Positions 6,463 through 14,557 of a stretch of 19,985 bases of DNA are shown in pieces. Source of the stretch: Pseudomonadota bacterium. GTDB lineage: Bacteria; Desulfobacterota; Syntrophia; Syntrophales; UBA5619. How positions within the stretch are numbered: the first letter of the stretch is position 1; each line of letters opens with the position of its first letter. The notes beneath the pieces were generated by a model that worked only from the letters and a program-made list of their open reading frames with translations, was not told the DNA's origin and made no database searches. Made by a program: the position numbers and the translations under genes. The stretch is taken from positions 1-19,985 of the forward strand of contig JAHJXP010000258.1 of assembly GCA_018827585.1 (NCBI GenBank), read 5' to 3'.

Positions 6463-7869
6463 CTACCGGCCGCGCCAGCAGTAGAGGCAGAGTTGTTCCT
6501 CCGGCAGGCCGATGGCCTCTATCATCTTCTCGATAGTAATATATTTCAGCGATGTCACGTTCAGATCGCGCCTGATCCATTCGACCATGCTCCGGTAGCG
6601 TGCTGTGCGGTGATCGAGATATTCCTCAAAGTTCCCGGTTGTTTCCCCATCGAGGGCGCGGATCGCCCGGTGGGCGGCCAGCTCGGCGACAGACCTTGTG
6701 GAAGAGGCATAGCGGCAGGGAAACATCAGGGGCGGACAGGCCGGACGGATATGGAGCTCTTTCGCCCCGTTGTCCCACAGTTTGCGGATGGTGTAATTCT
6801 TCAGTTGCGTCCCCCGGACGATCGAATCATCGCAGATGACCATCCGGCTGCCGTGGATCACATCGCGGACCGGATTGAGCTTCATGGTGGCGACAATGTC
6901 GCGGATGTCCTGGGAAGGGGGGGTGTAACTCCTTCCGTAACCCGGCGTATATTTAACCAGGGGTCTGCGGTAGGGAAGCCCGGACTCCATGGCGTAGCCG
7001 ATGGCGTGGCCGACACCCGAATCGGGAATGCCCGCGACGAGATCGGCCTCGACTTCATCCCCTCTGGCCATGGCCCGTCCGCACCTCTCCCTGGCATTTT
7101 CGACACTGATCCCTTCATAGACCGAAGCGGGGTCCCCCGTGTAGATCCAAAGAAAGGCGCAGACATGCCTTTCTTCGCCCGCCGGATGCTCGGTGCGGAC
7201 CCCGCCGCGGTCGAGCCGGACTATTTCGCCCGGCCCGAGAGAGCGGATCAGCTCGTAACCGAGATTGGGGAACGAACTCGCTTCGGTTGCCGCTGCAAAT
7301 CCAGGCGATGATCCGTCCGGACGGATCTCTTTCCCGATGGACAACGGGAAGCGCCCATACCTGTCGCGGGCTGCGTAGATGCCCTCCGCATTCATCAGCA
7401 GCAGACAGACGGACCCCTCTATGGCGTTTTGCATCCGGAGGATTCCATCGACGATGTCGTCGCCCCTGTTGATCAGTTTTGCGACGAGCTCCACGCTGTT
7501 TACCCCCCCGCCCGCCATTTCGCTGAAGGACGCCCCTTCCCTGAGGAACTTGCGCGCCAGGTCATCCTTGTTGGTGATGAGCCCGGTCGCGGCCAAAGCA
7601 TAGGTCCCGAATTTGGAGCGGATAAGCAGCGGCTGAGGTGATTCGTCGTCGATCGCGCCGATCCCCATGTCGCCCTGCATTGTCTTGTAATCATCGACGA
7701 ACCGGGATTTAAACTGTGCCTGGCTTATGCTGTGTATCGTGTTGCCGAAGCCGTCGGCGCCAAAAATTGCCAAACCCGCATTCTCGGTCCCCAAATGGGA
7801 GTGGTAGTCCGTTCCGTAAAACAGGTCCTTTGCGCACTGTTCAGAAACACAGCCGAATATGCCGCCCAT
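6463..7869 (-). CDS. PurF-like protein with a degenerate glutaminase domain and intact PRPP site
   Basis: A 468-residue relative of amidophosphoribosyltransferase. The second half is a type I phosphoribosyltransferase: GIPDSG, a KYTPGYGRSYTPPSQ segment and the PRPP loop CDDSIVRGTQ (346-355). The four cysteines matching the Fe-S cluster ligands of B. subtilis-type PurF are present: C237 (HVCAF), C385 (FPCRY), and C461/C464 (CLYC). The N-terminal half looks like an Ntn glutaminase but starts MGGIFG where the family has the nucleophile Cys (CGIVG). The later H-x-R-Y-S-T and H-N-G-N motifs read GIGAIDDES and ATGLITN. It is thus unlikely to use glutamine and may use ammonia or do something else. 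The ATG at 7869 fits the homologous start and has AAGGGTGGGG before it; an upstream in-frame TTG is less likely. It lies between aspC and ispG. Confidence 0.85.
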   Translation of the reverse strand: MGGIFGCVSEQCAKDLFYGTDYHSHLGTENAGLAIFGADGFGNTIHSISQAQFKSRFVDDYKTMQGDMGIGAIDDESPQPLLIRSKFGTYALAATGLITNKDDLARKFLREGASFSEMAGGGVNSVELVAKLINRGDDIVDGILRMQNAIEGSVCLLLMNAEGIYAARDRYGRFPLSIGKEIRPDGSSPGFAAATEASSFPNLGYELIRSLGPGEIVRLDRGGVRTEHPAGEERHVCAFLWIYTGDPASVYEGISVENARERCGRAMARGDEVEADLVAGIPDSGVGHAIGYAMESGLPYRRPLVKYTPGYGRSYTPPSQDIRDIVATMKLNPVRDVIHGSRMVICDDSIVRGTQLKNYTIRKLWDNGAKELHIRPACPPLMFPCRYASSTRSVAELAAHRAIRALDGETTGNFEEYLDHRTARYRSMVEWIRRDLNVTSLKYITIEKMIEAIGLPEEQLCLYCWRGR

Positions 7870-7892
7870 ATCCCCACCCTTCACCAAATCCG

Positions 7893-9086
7893 TCAGGACA
7901 ACTTCAGGAGGGCCTCCCTGATCCGCGCCACCCCTTTTTCGATCTGCTCCATCGATGTCGCATAAGAGATGCGGATGTGATCGTCATGGCCGAAATCCCC
8001 CCCGGGAACGAGAGCCACATTGGCCTCGTCCAGCAGGTAAGTCGCCATTTCCGCGGAGCCGGCGATTGTCTTTCCCCCAAAGGAACGGCCGTAATAGGAG
8101 GAGACATCGGGAAAGACATAAAAGGCCCCCAGGGGTTTCAGGCAAGTCACCCCGGGGATGGCGTTGAGACCCGCCACGATGACATCCCTCCTCTTCTGAA
8201 ATTCCTGCACCATCGCGGCAACGCCGTCCTGAGGACCGTTCAGGGCTTCCACGGCCGCCTTCTGGGCGATGGAGGTGGGATTGGAGGTGTTCTGGCTCTG
8301 ATATTTGGTCATGGCGGCAATGATCTCCTCGGAACCAGCGGCATAGCCGATTCTCCATCCGGTCATGGAATAGGTCTTGGAGACCCCGTTTACCACAAGG
8401 GAAACCCGCTTCAGCTCCTCCCCCAGGGAGGCCATCGTGTGAAACGGCTGACCGTCGTAGATGATCTTCTCGTAGATGTCGTCGGAGATCACCATTATCC
8501 CTTTTTTTATGATCACCTCGGCCAGGGCCCCAAGCTCCTCCAGGGTGTAGGAGACGCCGGCCGGGTTGGAGGGATAGTTGATGATGATCGCCCTGGTCCT
8601 GGGCGTTACGGACGCCTCCAGCTGCGAGGGCAGGAGCTTGAACCCGTCGCCGGCGTTGGTCTTGATGACGACCGGTTTCGCGCCGGAGAGATAAACGATG
8701 TCGGTATAGGATACCCAGTAGGGCGAGGGGATAAGGACCTCATCCCCCTCTTCGAACAGGACCTGGACGATATTGAAGAGGGCATGCTTGGCCCCGCAGG
8801 AGATGATCACTTCCGAACGCTTGTAAGCCAGCCCGTTGTCCCGCAGCAGCTTGGCAATCACCGCATCCTTGAGTTCATCGGTGCCGCCCACGGGGGTGTA
8901 TTTCGTGAACCCGGCCTCGATGGCCCGAATGGCGGCATCCTTGATGTTTTGGGGGGTATCGAAATCCGGCTCCCCGGCGCCGAAGGCGATGATGTCCCTG
9001 CCCGCCGCCTTCAGGGCATTGGCCTTGGCCTGGATGGTCAGGGTGGGCGAAGGTTTGATGAGCGAAATCCTGCCTGCTGTTTTCAT
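7893..9086 (-). CDS. aspC: Class I PLP-dependent aminotransferase, aspartate aminotransferase type
   Basis: A 397-residue fold-type I aminotransferase, probably exchanging the amino group between aspartate and 2-oxoglutarate. Landmarks in order are GAGEPDFDTP near the N-terminus, TKYTPVGGTDELKDAV, NYPSNPAG with the substrate and cofactor asparagine near 174, SDDIYEKI near 201, and the PLP lysine K237 in SKTYSMTGWRIGY. The C-terminal carboxylate-binding arginine is in IRISYATS. This is the subgroup Ib pattern seen in Bacillus and Thermus. Its ATG overlaps the coaD stop (ATGA). The exact substrate cannot be fixed; aromatic or prephenate aminotransferases share these motifs. With asd in the same operon, an aspartate-family role is plausible. 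Confidence 0.9.
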   Translation of the reverse strand: MKTAGRISLIKPSPTLTIQAKANALKAAGRDIIAFGAGEPDFDTPQNIKDAAIRAIEAGFTKYTPVGGTDELKDAVIAKLLRDNGLAYKRSEVIISCGAKHALFNIVQVLFEEGDEVLIPSPYWVSYTDIVYLSGAKPVVIKTNAGDGFKLLPSQLEASVTPRTRAIIINYPSNPAGVSYTLEELGALAEVIIKKGIMVISDDIYEKIIYDGQPFHTMASLGEELKRVSLVVNGVSKTYSMTGWRIGYAAGSEEIIAAMTKYQSQNTSNPTSIAQKAAVEALNGPQDGVAAMVQEFQKRRDVIVAGLNAIPGVTCLKPLGAFYVFPDVSSYYGRSFGGKTIAGSAEMATYLLDEANVALVPGGDFGHDDHIRISYATSMEQIEKGVARIREALLKLS

Positions 9087-9580
9087 AGTCGTTCCTCATT
9101 AGGATGATATTTTTCCTGAAATTTCTGATTGACGATCTCCGGGACGAGACCCTTGATGGAACCGCCGAGACTGGCCGCCTCTTTTATGATCGTCGAACTG
9201 ATATAGAACCATTTGTAACCGGTCATGAGAAAGACCGTCTCCATCTCCCGGTTCAACCTGCGGTTGATCAGGGCAAGCTGGAACTCATGCTCGAAATCGG
9301 AAAGGGCGCGGAGCCCCCGGAGAATCACGTTGGCCCCCTCCCTCTTCATGTATTCCACCAGGAGTCCGTCATCACTGTCGACACGGACATTCTTGCAGTC
9401 CTTGATCACCTCCCGGATCATCTCCAGCCTTTCCTCAACGGAAAAGAGGGTCTTCTTTATCGGATTGAAAGCGATAAGAACGATGAGCTCATCAAACATC
9501 CTTTGCCCCCGTTTGATGATGTCCACATGACCATTGGTGATCGGATCGAAAGAACCGGGGTATACCGCTATTTTGTGCAT
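9083..9580 (-). CDS. coaD: Phosphopantetheine adenylyltransferase
   Basis: A 165-residue nucleotidyltransferase that joins ATP and 4'-phosphopantetheine to dephospho-CoA, the penultimate step of CoA synthesis. It opens with YPGSFDPITNGHVDII, carrying the T/H-x-G-H ATP motif. It continues with DGLLVEYMKREGANVILRGLRALSDFEHEFQL, written here in parts: the conserved substrate segment is ILRGLRALSDFEHE. It ends with the SSTIIKEAASLGGSIKGLVP region. Length and order are standard. It begins 6 nt after rsmD, its common neighbour in many bacteria, and overlaps aspC by four bases. Confidence 0.97.
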   Translation of the reverse strand: MHKIAVYPGSFDPITNGHVDIIKRGQRMFDELIVLIAFNPIKKTLFSVEERLEMIREVIKDCKNVRVDSDDGLLVEYMKREGANVILRGLRALSDFEHEFQLALINRRLNREMETVFLMTGYKWFYISSTIIKEAASLGGSIKGLVPEIVNQKFQEKYHPNEERL

Positions 9581-9586
9581 TGGCGT

Positions 9587-10147
9587 TTATTCCTTTTCAC
9601 CTTTTTTTATGAAAGACAGGATCGTATCGCCGTACCGTCGCTGATCGGTCAGCACCAGGGTCCGGAGGGATGAGGGATCAAAAGCCTCCCGGACCGAATG
9701 CTGGATGACGATGATGCCGCCTTCGGCCAGAATATCTTCCTTTTCCAGCCACTGCAGCGTTTCCCTGAGATAACCCTCATCGTAGGGGGGATCGGCAAAT
9801 AGGATATCGAATCGCTTCCCACGCCCCGCAAGGCGCCCGAGCCCATTTTGCGCGTCGGCGGCGACCACTTCCGCCCTTCCTGAAAATCCGAGCAGAACAA
9901 GGTTCGCCCGGATCGCTTCGGTCAGGCGGAAATCTTTTTCCACAAACGCCGTAAGACGCGCCCCCCTGCTCAGGGCTTCCATCCCGACGCAGCCACTCCC
10001 GGCAAAAAGATCGAGAAAAGACCTTCCCCCGACCGGGGGCAAAATATCGAACAGGGATTCCTTGACCCGATCGGCGGTAGGTCGGATGCGGCACCCCCTG
10101 GGAAGACCGATCCGCCTTCCCTTGACCTCGCCCCCGCTTATCCTCAT
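9587..10147 (-). CDS. rsmD: 16S rRNA (guanine-N2)-methyltransferase RsmD
   Basis: A 186-residue SAM-dependent methyltransferase that modifies G966 (E. coli numbering) of 16S rRNA in the small subunit. The N-terminus is typical: MRISGGEVKGRRI, then RPTADRVKESLFDIL. The SAM motif I is LDLFAGSGCVGMEALSRGA, and the catalytic motif IV is DPPY in ILFADPPYDEGY. Its ATG overlaps the asd stop as ATGA, and coaD follows after 6 nt. The rsmD-coaD pair is widespread, which supports both calls. Confidence 0.95.
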   Translation of the reverse strand: MRISGGEVKGRRIGLPRGCRIRPTADRVKESLFDILPPVGGRSFLDLFAGSGCVGMEALSRGARLTAFVEKDFRLTEAIRANLVLLGFSGRAEVVAADAQNGLGRLAGRGKRFDILFADPPYDEGYLRETLQWLEKEDILAEGGIIVIQHSVREAFDPSSLRTLVLTDQRRYGDTILSFIKKGEKE

Positions 10148-11160
10148 AAATATTTTCTGATCAGGATTTCGGCAATCTGGACGGCGTTCAGGGCTGCGCC
10201 CTTCCGGATGTTATCCGCCACCACCCACATGTTGATGCCGTTGGGAATCGATTCGTCTTCCCGGATCCTCCCGACCAGCGTTTCATCGATTCCGGCGGCG
10301 TCAATGGCCAGCGGATAGCGTTTTTCTTGAGGGTTGTCGACCACCCGGACCCCCGGCGCGTCCTCCAGGAGTTTTCGGACCTCCCCGGCGGTGATTTTTT
10401 TCTCCGTCTCGATGTTGATGGACTCCGAATGGGCATGGAATACGGGCACCCGAACCGTGGTCGCCGTAACCGCAATGCCCGGATCGTTCAAGATCTTCCT
10501 GGTCTCGTTGACCATCTTCATCTCTTCTTTCGTATAGCCGTTCTCCAGAAAAACATCGATGTGGGGAAGGCAGTTGAAGGCAATGCGGTGCGGATATACC
10601 TTGATTTCCGGCTCTTGCGAGTTCAGCAAAGCCCTCGTCTGGAGAGAGAGCTCTTCAATGGCCTTTTTCCCGGTGCCGGAAACTGCCTGGTACGTGGAGA
10701 CCACGATCCTCTTTATCCTCACCGCATCGTGGATCGGCTTCAGGGCGACAACCATCTGTATCGTCGAGCAGTTAGGATTGGCGATGATCCCCCTGTTTTT
10801 GTAAAGCGCAATCGCCTCCGGGTTCACCTCCGGGACGACCAGCGGGATTTCGGGGACCATCCGAAAGGCGCTCGTATTGTCGATGACAACGCACCCGTCC
10901 GCGGCGGCGATCGGGGCGAACTTCTCGCTGACGCTGCCGCCCGCCGAGAAAAGGGCGATCTCGATGCCTTTGAAGGAATTTTCAGTAAGGACCTCCACCG
11001 GCAGAGGGCGCCCCTTGAAGGAGACCTCTTTCCCCAGCGATCTTTCCGAGGCGAGAAGGGTCAGCCTTTCCACCGGGAAATCCCGCTCTTCGAGAATCCT
11101 GACCATCTCATTGCCCACGGCGCCCGTGGCGCCTACAACCGCGACACGATAGTTTTTCAT
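10144..11160 (-). CDS. asd: Aspartate-semialdehyde dehydrogenase
   Basis: A 338-residue NADPH-dependent enzyme that reduces aspartyl phosphate to aspartate semialdehyde, feeding lysine, diaminopimelate, threonine and methionine synthesis. The Rossmann loop is VAVVGATGAVGNEMV at residues 6-20. The catalytic cysteine is C131 in NPNCSTIQMV. The later VSGTGKKAIEEL segment and the histidine region FHAHSESINIET belong to the active site. Length is normal. GGAGAG lies six bases before the ATG. A 70-nt gap separates it from pssA, with no terminator seen. It supplies diaminopimelate for the wall, fitting the envelope theme of the operon. Confidence 0.97.
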   Translation of the reverse strand: MKNYRVAVVGATGAVGNEMVRILEERDFPVERLTLLASERSLGKEVSFKGRPLPVEVLTENSFKGIEIALFSAGGSVSEKFAPIAAADGCVVIDNTSAFRMVPEIPLVVPEVNPEAIALYKNRGIIANPNCSTIQMVVALKPIHDAVRIKRIVVSTYQAVSGTGKKAIEELSLQTRALLNSQEPEIKVYPHRIAFNCLPHIDVFLENGYTKEEMKMVNETRKILNDPGIAVTATTVRVPVFHAHSESINIETEKKITAGEVRKLLEDAPGVRVVDNPQEKRYPLAIDAAGIDETLVGRIREDESIPNGINMWVVADNIRKGAALNAVQIAEILIRKYL

Positions 11161-11230
11161 GCAACACTCTCCGATTTTCGCATCTCTTTAATTTCCCAAA
11201 GCGGACCGCATTTCTCGCCCGCGGCCCGAC

Positions 11231-12013
11231 TTACAGCGGGTGATCCTGATACTGCGGATCTTTCGCCTTTTTTTCCTTCAACCGTTTGCGACTCAGCCTG
11301 TAGAGCGTCCACGCGGGACCGGAAACGCCGTACCCGAAAGCCAAAGTAAACAACATGATCTGCGGCTCCGCCACGACGATCACCAGGATCAGGATGATCA
11401 GCACAAAGGACATGAACGGTTTGCGCGAAAAGAAATTGAGGTCCTTGAAACTGTAATATTTGATGCTGCTGACCATAAACAGGGAGACGGCGACGATGGC
11501 AGCCAGGATCGAGAGATCGGAAAAGCGCCCTTCTCCTCCGAGGTAGAAAAACAGCATAACGCCCGTGGCCACCACCGCCGCGCCTCCGGGTATGGGCAGG
11601 CCGTTGAAGACCCTGCTGTCGATGATGCCGACCTGCACATTGAACCTGGCGAGCCGAAGGGCGCCGCAGGCCACGAAGAGGAAAGCCGCCAGCCACCCCC
11701 ATTTCCCGTAAGAGATCAACGACCAGCTGTAAATTAAGATGGCGGGAGCAACGCCGAAAGCAACCAGATCGCACAGGGAATCATACTCCCCGCCGAACTT
11801 GCTCGTCGTATGGGTCATCCGGGCAATCCGACCGTCCAGACCGTCCAGAACCGCGGCGATGAGGATCGAGACGGCGGCAATCTCGTACATTTCCTTCATG
11901 GAAGCGATGATCGAATAGAATCCGCAGAACAGATTGGCCGTTGTAAAAAGGTTCGGCAGGACATAGATCCCCAATCGCATGCGGTCTCTCCTGAACGATG
12001 GTCCCTTTTTCAT
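11231..12013 (-). CDS. pssA: CDP-diacylglycerol-serine O-phosphatidyltransferase
   Basis: A 260-residue integral membrane enzyme of the CDP-alcohol phosphotransferase family. The catalytic motif D-x2-D-G-x2-A-R-x8-G-x3-D-x3-D is complete, starting at DGLDGRIAR and closing with GGEYDSLCD. Several hydrophobic segments surround it, with a basic N-terminus and a basic C-terminal tail. PE synthesis next door (psd, overlapping by ATGA) identifies serine as the acceptor: PssA makes phosphatidylserine from CDP-DAG, and Psd decarboxylates it. CDP-DAG comes from cdsA upstream in the same region. Confidence 0.94.
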   Translation of the reverse strand: MKKGPSFRRDRMRLGIYVLPNLFTTANLFCGFYSIIASMKEMYEIAAVSILIAAVLDGLDGRIARMTHTTSKFGGEYDSLCDLVAFGVAPAILIYSWSLISYGKWGWLAAFLFVACGALRLARFNVQVGIIDSRVFNGLPIPGGAAVVATGVMLFFYLGGEGRFSDLSILAAIVAVSLFMVSSIKYYSFKDLNFFSRKPFMSFVLIILILVIVVAEPQIMLFTLAFGYGVSGPAWTLYRLSRKRLKEKKAKDPQYQDHPL

Positions 12014-12663
12014 GTCAGCCCTCCTATTGGCGTCTCGCCCGCCTTGACTTTATCCCCTACCTTGACGAGGATACTCGCCTCGGGCGGCATAAATACTTCT
12101 ACCCGTGAACCGAAGCGGATCAGGCCGAACCGCTCCCCTTTTTGGACCTGTATTCCTTCCTTGAGCCAGCAGACGATTCTCCGGGCGATCAACCCCGCAA
12201 TCTGGATCGTGATGATCTCCCGCCCGTCCGCCATCCGAAGCAGAACGGCGTTTCTCTCGTTTTGCTCCGAGGCCTTGTCCATATCCGCCGACAGGAATTT
12301 CCCCGGCCGATACCGAATGGAAAAGACCTCGCCGGCGCAGGGCATCCTGTTGACGTGAACGCTGAAGACGTTCATGAAGATGCTGATCTTCCGGAAGGGG
12401 CGGCCCGGCAGTTCGTCGCTGGCGGTCTCCTCGATCCTGATCACCTTGCCGTCTGCCGGGGAAATCACCAGCCGCTGATCCTCCGGCGTAGTCCTTTGCG
12501 GATTGCGGAAGAACCAGCAGACGAACAAGGTGAGCAGCAGCAATACAGCCGATAATCCAATAAATCCCGCAATGAAACAGACAAGGGTGACCGCCCCCAG
12601 AGGGATGATGAACGGGAATCCCTCCCTGACGATGATGCTGCTGTGGCTTTCATCGAGTGACAA
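12010..12663 (-). CDS. psd: Phosphatidylserine decarboxylase proenzyme, short form
   Basis: A 217-residue pyruvoyl enzyme that turns phosphatidylserine into phosphatidylethanolamine at the membrane. Two hydrophobic stretches (about 16-50) anchor the N-terminus. Then come SPADGKV (D71) and FMNVFSVHVNRMP (H103). The self-cleavage site is at G185-S186 in IRFGSRVEVFMP, which leaves a short alpha chain of ~32 residues starting at the pyruvoyl group. This is the compact form, shorter than the ~320-residue E. coli enzyme. The TTG start is supported by a GAGGAGG seven bases upstream. pssA overlaps its stop as ATGA. Confidence 0.95.
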   Translation of the reverse strand: MSLDESHSSIIVREGFPFIIPLGAVTLVCFIAGFIGLSAVLLLLTLFVCWFFRNPQRTTPEDQRLVISPADGKVIRIEETASDELPGRPFRKISIFMNVFSVHVNRMPCAGEVFSIRYRPGKFLSADMDKASEQNERNAVLLRMADGREIITIQIAGLIARRIVCWLKEGIQVQKGERFGLIRFGSRVEVFMPPEASILVKVGDKVKAGETPIGGLT

Positions 12664-12670
12664 AGGCGAT

Positions 12671-12677
12671 CCTCCTC
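12671..12677 (-). promoter_or_regulatory. Strong Shine-Dalgarno fixing the TTG start of psd
   Basis: GAGGAGG on the minus strand lies 7 nt before the TTG at 12661-12663. It decides in favour of this unusual start codon. Confidence 0.8.
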
Positions 12678-12708
12678 TTTTTCATAATGATCATGCCTTC
12701 AGCTGATG

Positions 12709-12737
12709 ATGCTACCCAAATGCCGGTAGAAAGTCAA
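12709..12737 (-). promoter_or_regulatory. Candidate sigma70 promoter for psd-pssA and following genes
   Basis: On the minus strand TTGACT (12732-12737; 5 of 6) and TAGCAT (12709-12714; 4 of 6) are separated by 17 nt in the 98-nt gap after tsaB. Transcription would start about 40 nt before the psd start. It may be an internal promoter of a longer operon. Found by eye. Confidence 0.5.
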
Positions 12738-12761
12738 TCATTGCTTACGTTCGGCGCGGCG

Positions 12762-13454
12762 CTACGCCGTCCGGTATTTTGTCTCCGCTTCGGAAAGCCG
12801 GAGGTATTTGGGCGCAAGGGTTAATACATCAAGGAAACCGCCGCTTCGATACTTTCTAAGCCCCGTCAGCCCGACGGCGGATGCCCGGAGGCGATGCAGC
12901 CGGCCGTCAACCGGGACGAACCCGCCAGGCAGCGTCTCGCAAATCAGTTTCCCATAGCGCACGGCCCCGTCGCCTAAAAATACCACTTCTTCATCGACGA
13001 GATCCTGCAGCAGGATCTCGACATCGGAAAGCCTCTCGGGCTTCACGGCTTCCGAAAGTCCGTCCTTGCCCATGCGGAAGAAGCCTGCATAAACTTGGCC
13101 TTTTCGGGCATCGAGCAGCGGACAGATCAGATTTGGGCATAAGGAGGCGTTCATGGCGAGGACCTCCAGGGTGGACGTCCCGACAACCGGTTTCCCCATC
13201 GCCAGGGCCAGGCCTTTGACGGTGCTCACCCCGATCCGCACCCCGGTGAACGAACCGGGACCGACCGTGCAGGCGAAAAGATCGACCTGATCAGGGGTCA
13301 GCCCCGCGAGAAGAAAGAGCCGATCCAGCGCCGGCAACAGAACCTCCGCATGGTGTCTGCCGAGATTGACGTAGAACTCGGCGATGACCTCTTCTTCTTG
13401 GAGAATGGCCATTCCCGCAGTGATCGTCGCGGTTTCTATCGCCAGGGTCAGCAT
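12762..13454 (-). CDS. tsaB: tRNA t6A-synthesis protein TsaB (YeaZ)
   Basis: A 230-residue ASKHA-fold protein, partner of TsaD and TsaE in making threonylcarbamoyladenosine at position 37 of ANN-decoding tRNAs. The N-terminus LAIETATITAGMAI is the phosphate-1-like loop. GRHHAEVLLPALDRLF and the family signature VGPGSFTGVRIGVSTVKGLA follow. TsaB has lost the metal-binding histidines of TsaD, and the length fits TsaB rather than TsaD (~340). It starts 2 nt after the rseP stop. Confidence 0.94.
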   Translation of the reverse strand: MLTLAIETATITAGMAILQEEEVIAEFYVNLGRHHAEVLLPALDRLFLLAGLTPDQVDLFACTVGPGSFTGVRIGVSTVKGLALAMGKPVVGTSTLEVLAMNASLCPNLICPLLDARKGQVYAGFFRMGKDGLSEAVKPERLSDVEILLQDLVDEEVVFLGDGAVRYGKLICETLPGGFVPVDGRLHRLRASAVGLTGLRKYRSGGFLDVLTLAPKYLRLSEAETKYRTA

Positions 13455-13456
13455 CG

Positions 13457-14557
13457 TCAGTCCGTAAACATCTTAACGAAATCGTTAATGATCTTGATGT
13501 CAAGCCTGTCGATGTCCAGCATGAAGACGAACACCATCAGGAGGATCAAAAGGGCGAAGCCGATCTGCTGGGCCATCTCGCGCCAGCGCACATTAACCTC
13601 GCGGCCCGTCACCAGCTCCACTGCATAGAACAAAAGATGCCCCCCGTCGAGGACCGGGATGGGCAGGAGGTTGAGGATGGCCAGATTTATGCTCAGCAGG
13701 GCCATGAACAGAATGAACGGGACGATCCCTTCCCTTACCTGCGCCCCGGCGATCTGGGCAATCAGGATGGGTCCTCCCAGGCTCTTGGGCGAGACGACCC
13801 CCTGAAACATCTTGCCGATGCTGACGACGGTCAGCTTGCCGATCATCCATGTCTGTCGGAGCCCCGTTCCGAAGGCCGACAAAGGGTTTTTCCTCTCGAT
13901 GACGGTCTTCGCCGAGGGGCTGATGCCGATCTTGTAGCCGTCCACGGCCTCCCCAAAGATGTTCTTTGCTTTCACGAGCCGCGGAGTCACGGTGAACTCC
14001 ATTGTCCGGTCGTCTCTGCTTACGGCGATCAGCAGAGACTTCCCTTCGCTGCGGCCGATGAGTTCCGAGACCTGCTCCCATTTCGTTACCACCGTGCCGT
14101 CCAGGGCGATGATCCTGTCCCCGGCTTTCATGCCGGCGTCCATCGCGGCGGAACCGGGCTGCAAATTTCCTATCTCCGCTGTAGGGACCGGCAGTCCGAT
14201 CATGTTTACTATCGTAAATATCACCACGGCCAGCAGAACATTGGAAAAAGGCCCTGCAGCCACGATGCCTATCCTTTTCAGGACCGGCTGTTTCTGAAAG
14301 GATCTTTCCTCATTCCCCGGCGAAAGCTCTTCGCCGGGGGATTCGCCGAGAAGCTTCACGTACCCGCCCAGCGGGATCAGGGAGAGGAGATATTCGGTTT
14401 CCCCGACTTTCCTGCCGATGATCCGCGGGCCAAAGCCAAGGGAAAACTTCAGTACGCCCACCCCCGCCTGCTTGGCCATCAGAAAATGGCCAAGTTCATG
14501 AACAAAGATGAGAACTCCCAGTAAGACAATGACCGATACGATGCTGATTCCTATCAA
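13457..14557 (-). CDS. rseP: RseP-type site-2 membrane metalloprotease
   Basis: A 366-residue intramembrane zinc protease. The first membrane segment holds HELGH at residues 20-24; the third ligand lies in PVLDGGH (D304) of a later segment. A single PDZ domain lies between them (about 120-200), with GNLQPGSAAMDAGMKAGDRI at its core. E. coli RseP has two PDZ domains, so this is the shorter form common outside gammaproteobacteria. In relatives it cleaves anti-sigma factors and leftover signal peptides. The gene overlaps dxr by ATGA and sits in the usual cdsA-dxr-rseP order. No anti-sigma partner is visible here. Confidence 0.95.
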   Translation of the reverse strand: MIGISIVSVIVLLGVLIFVHELGHFLMAKQAGVGVLKFSLGFGPRIIGRKVGETEYLLSLIPLGGYVKLLGESPGEELSPGNEERSFQKQPVLKRIGIVAAGPFSNVLLAVVIFTIVNMIGLPVPTAEIGNLQPGSAAMDAGMKAGDRIIALDGTVVTKWEQVSELIGRSEGKSLLIAVSRDDRTMEFTVTPRLVKAKNIFGEAVDGYKIGISPSAKTVIERKNPLSAFGTGLRQTWMIGKLTVVSIGKMFQGVVSPKSLGGPILIAQIAGAQVREGIVPFILFMALLSINLAILNLLPIPVLDGGHLLFYAVELVTGREVNVRWREMAQQIGFALLILLMVFVFMLDIDRLDIKIINDFVKMFTD

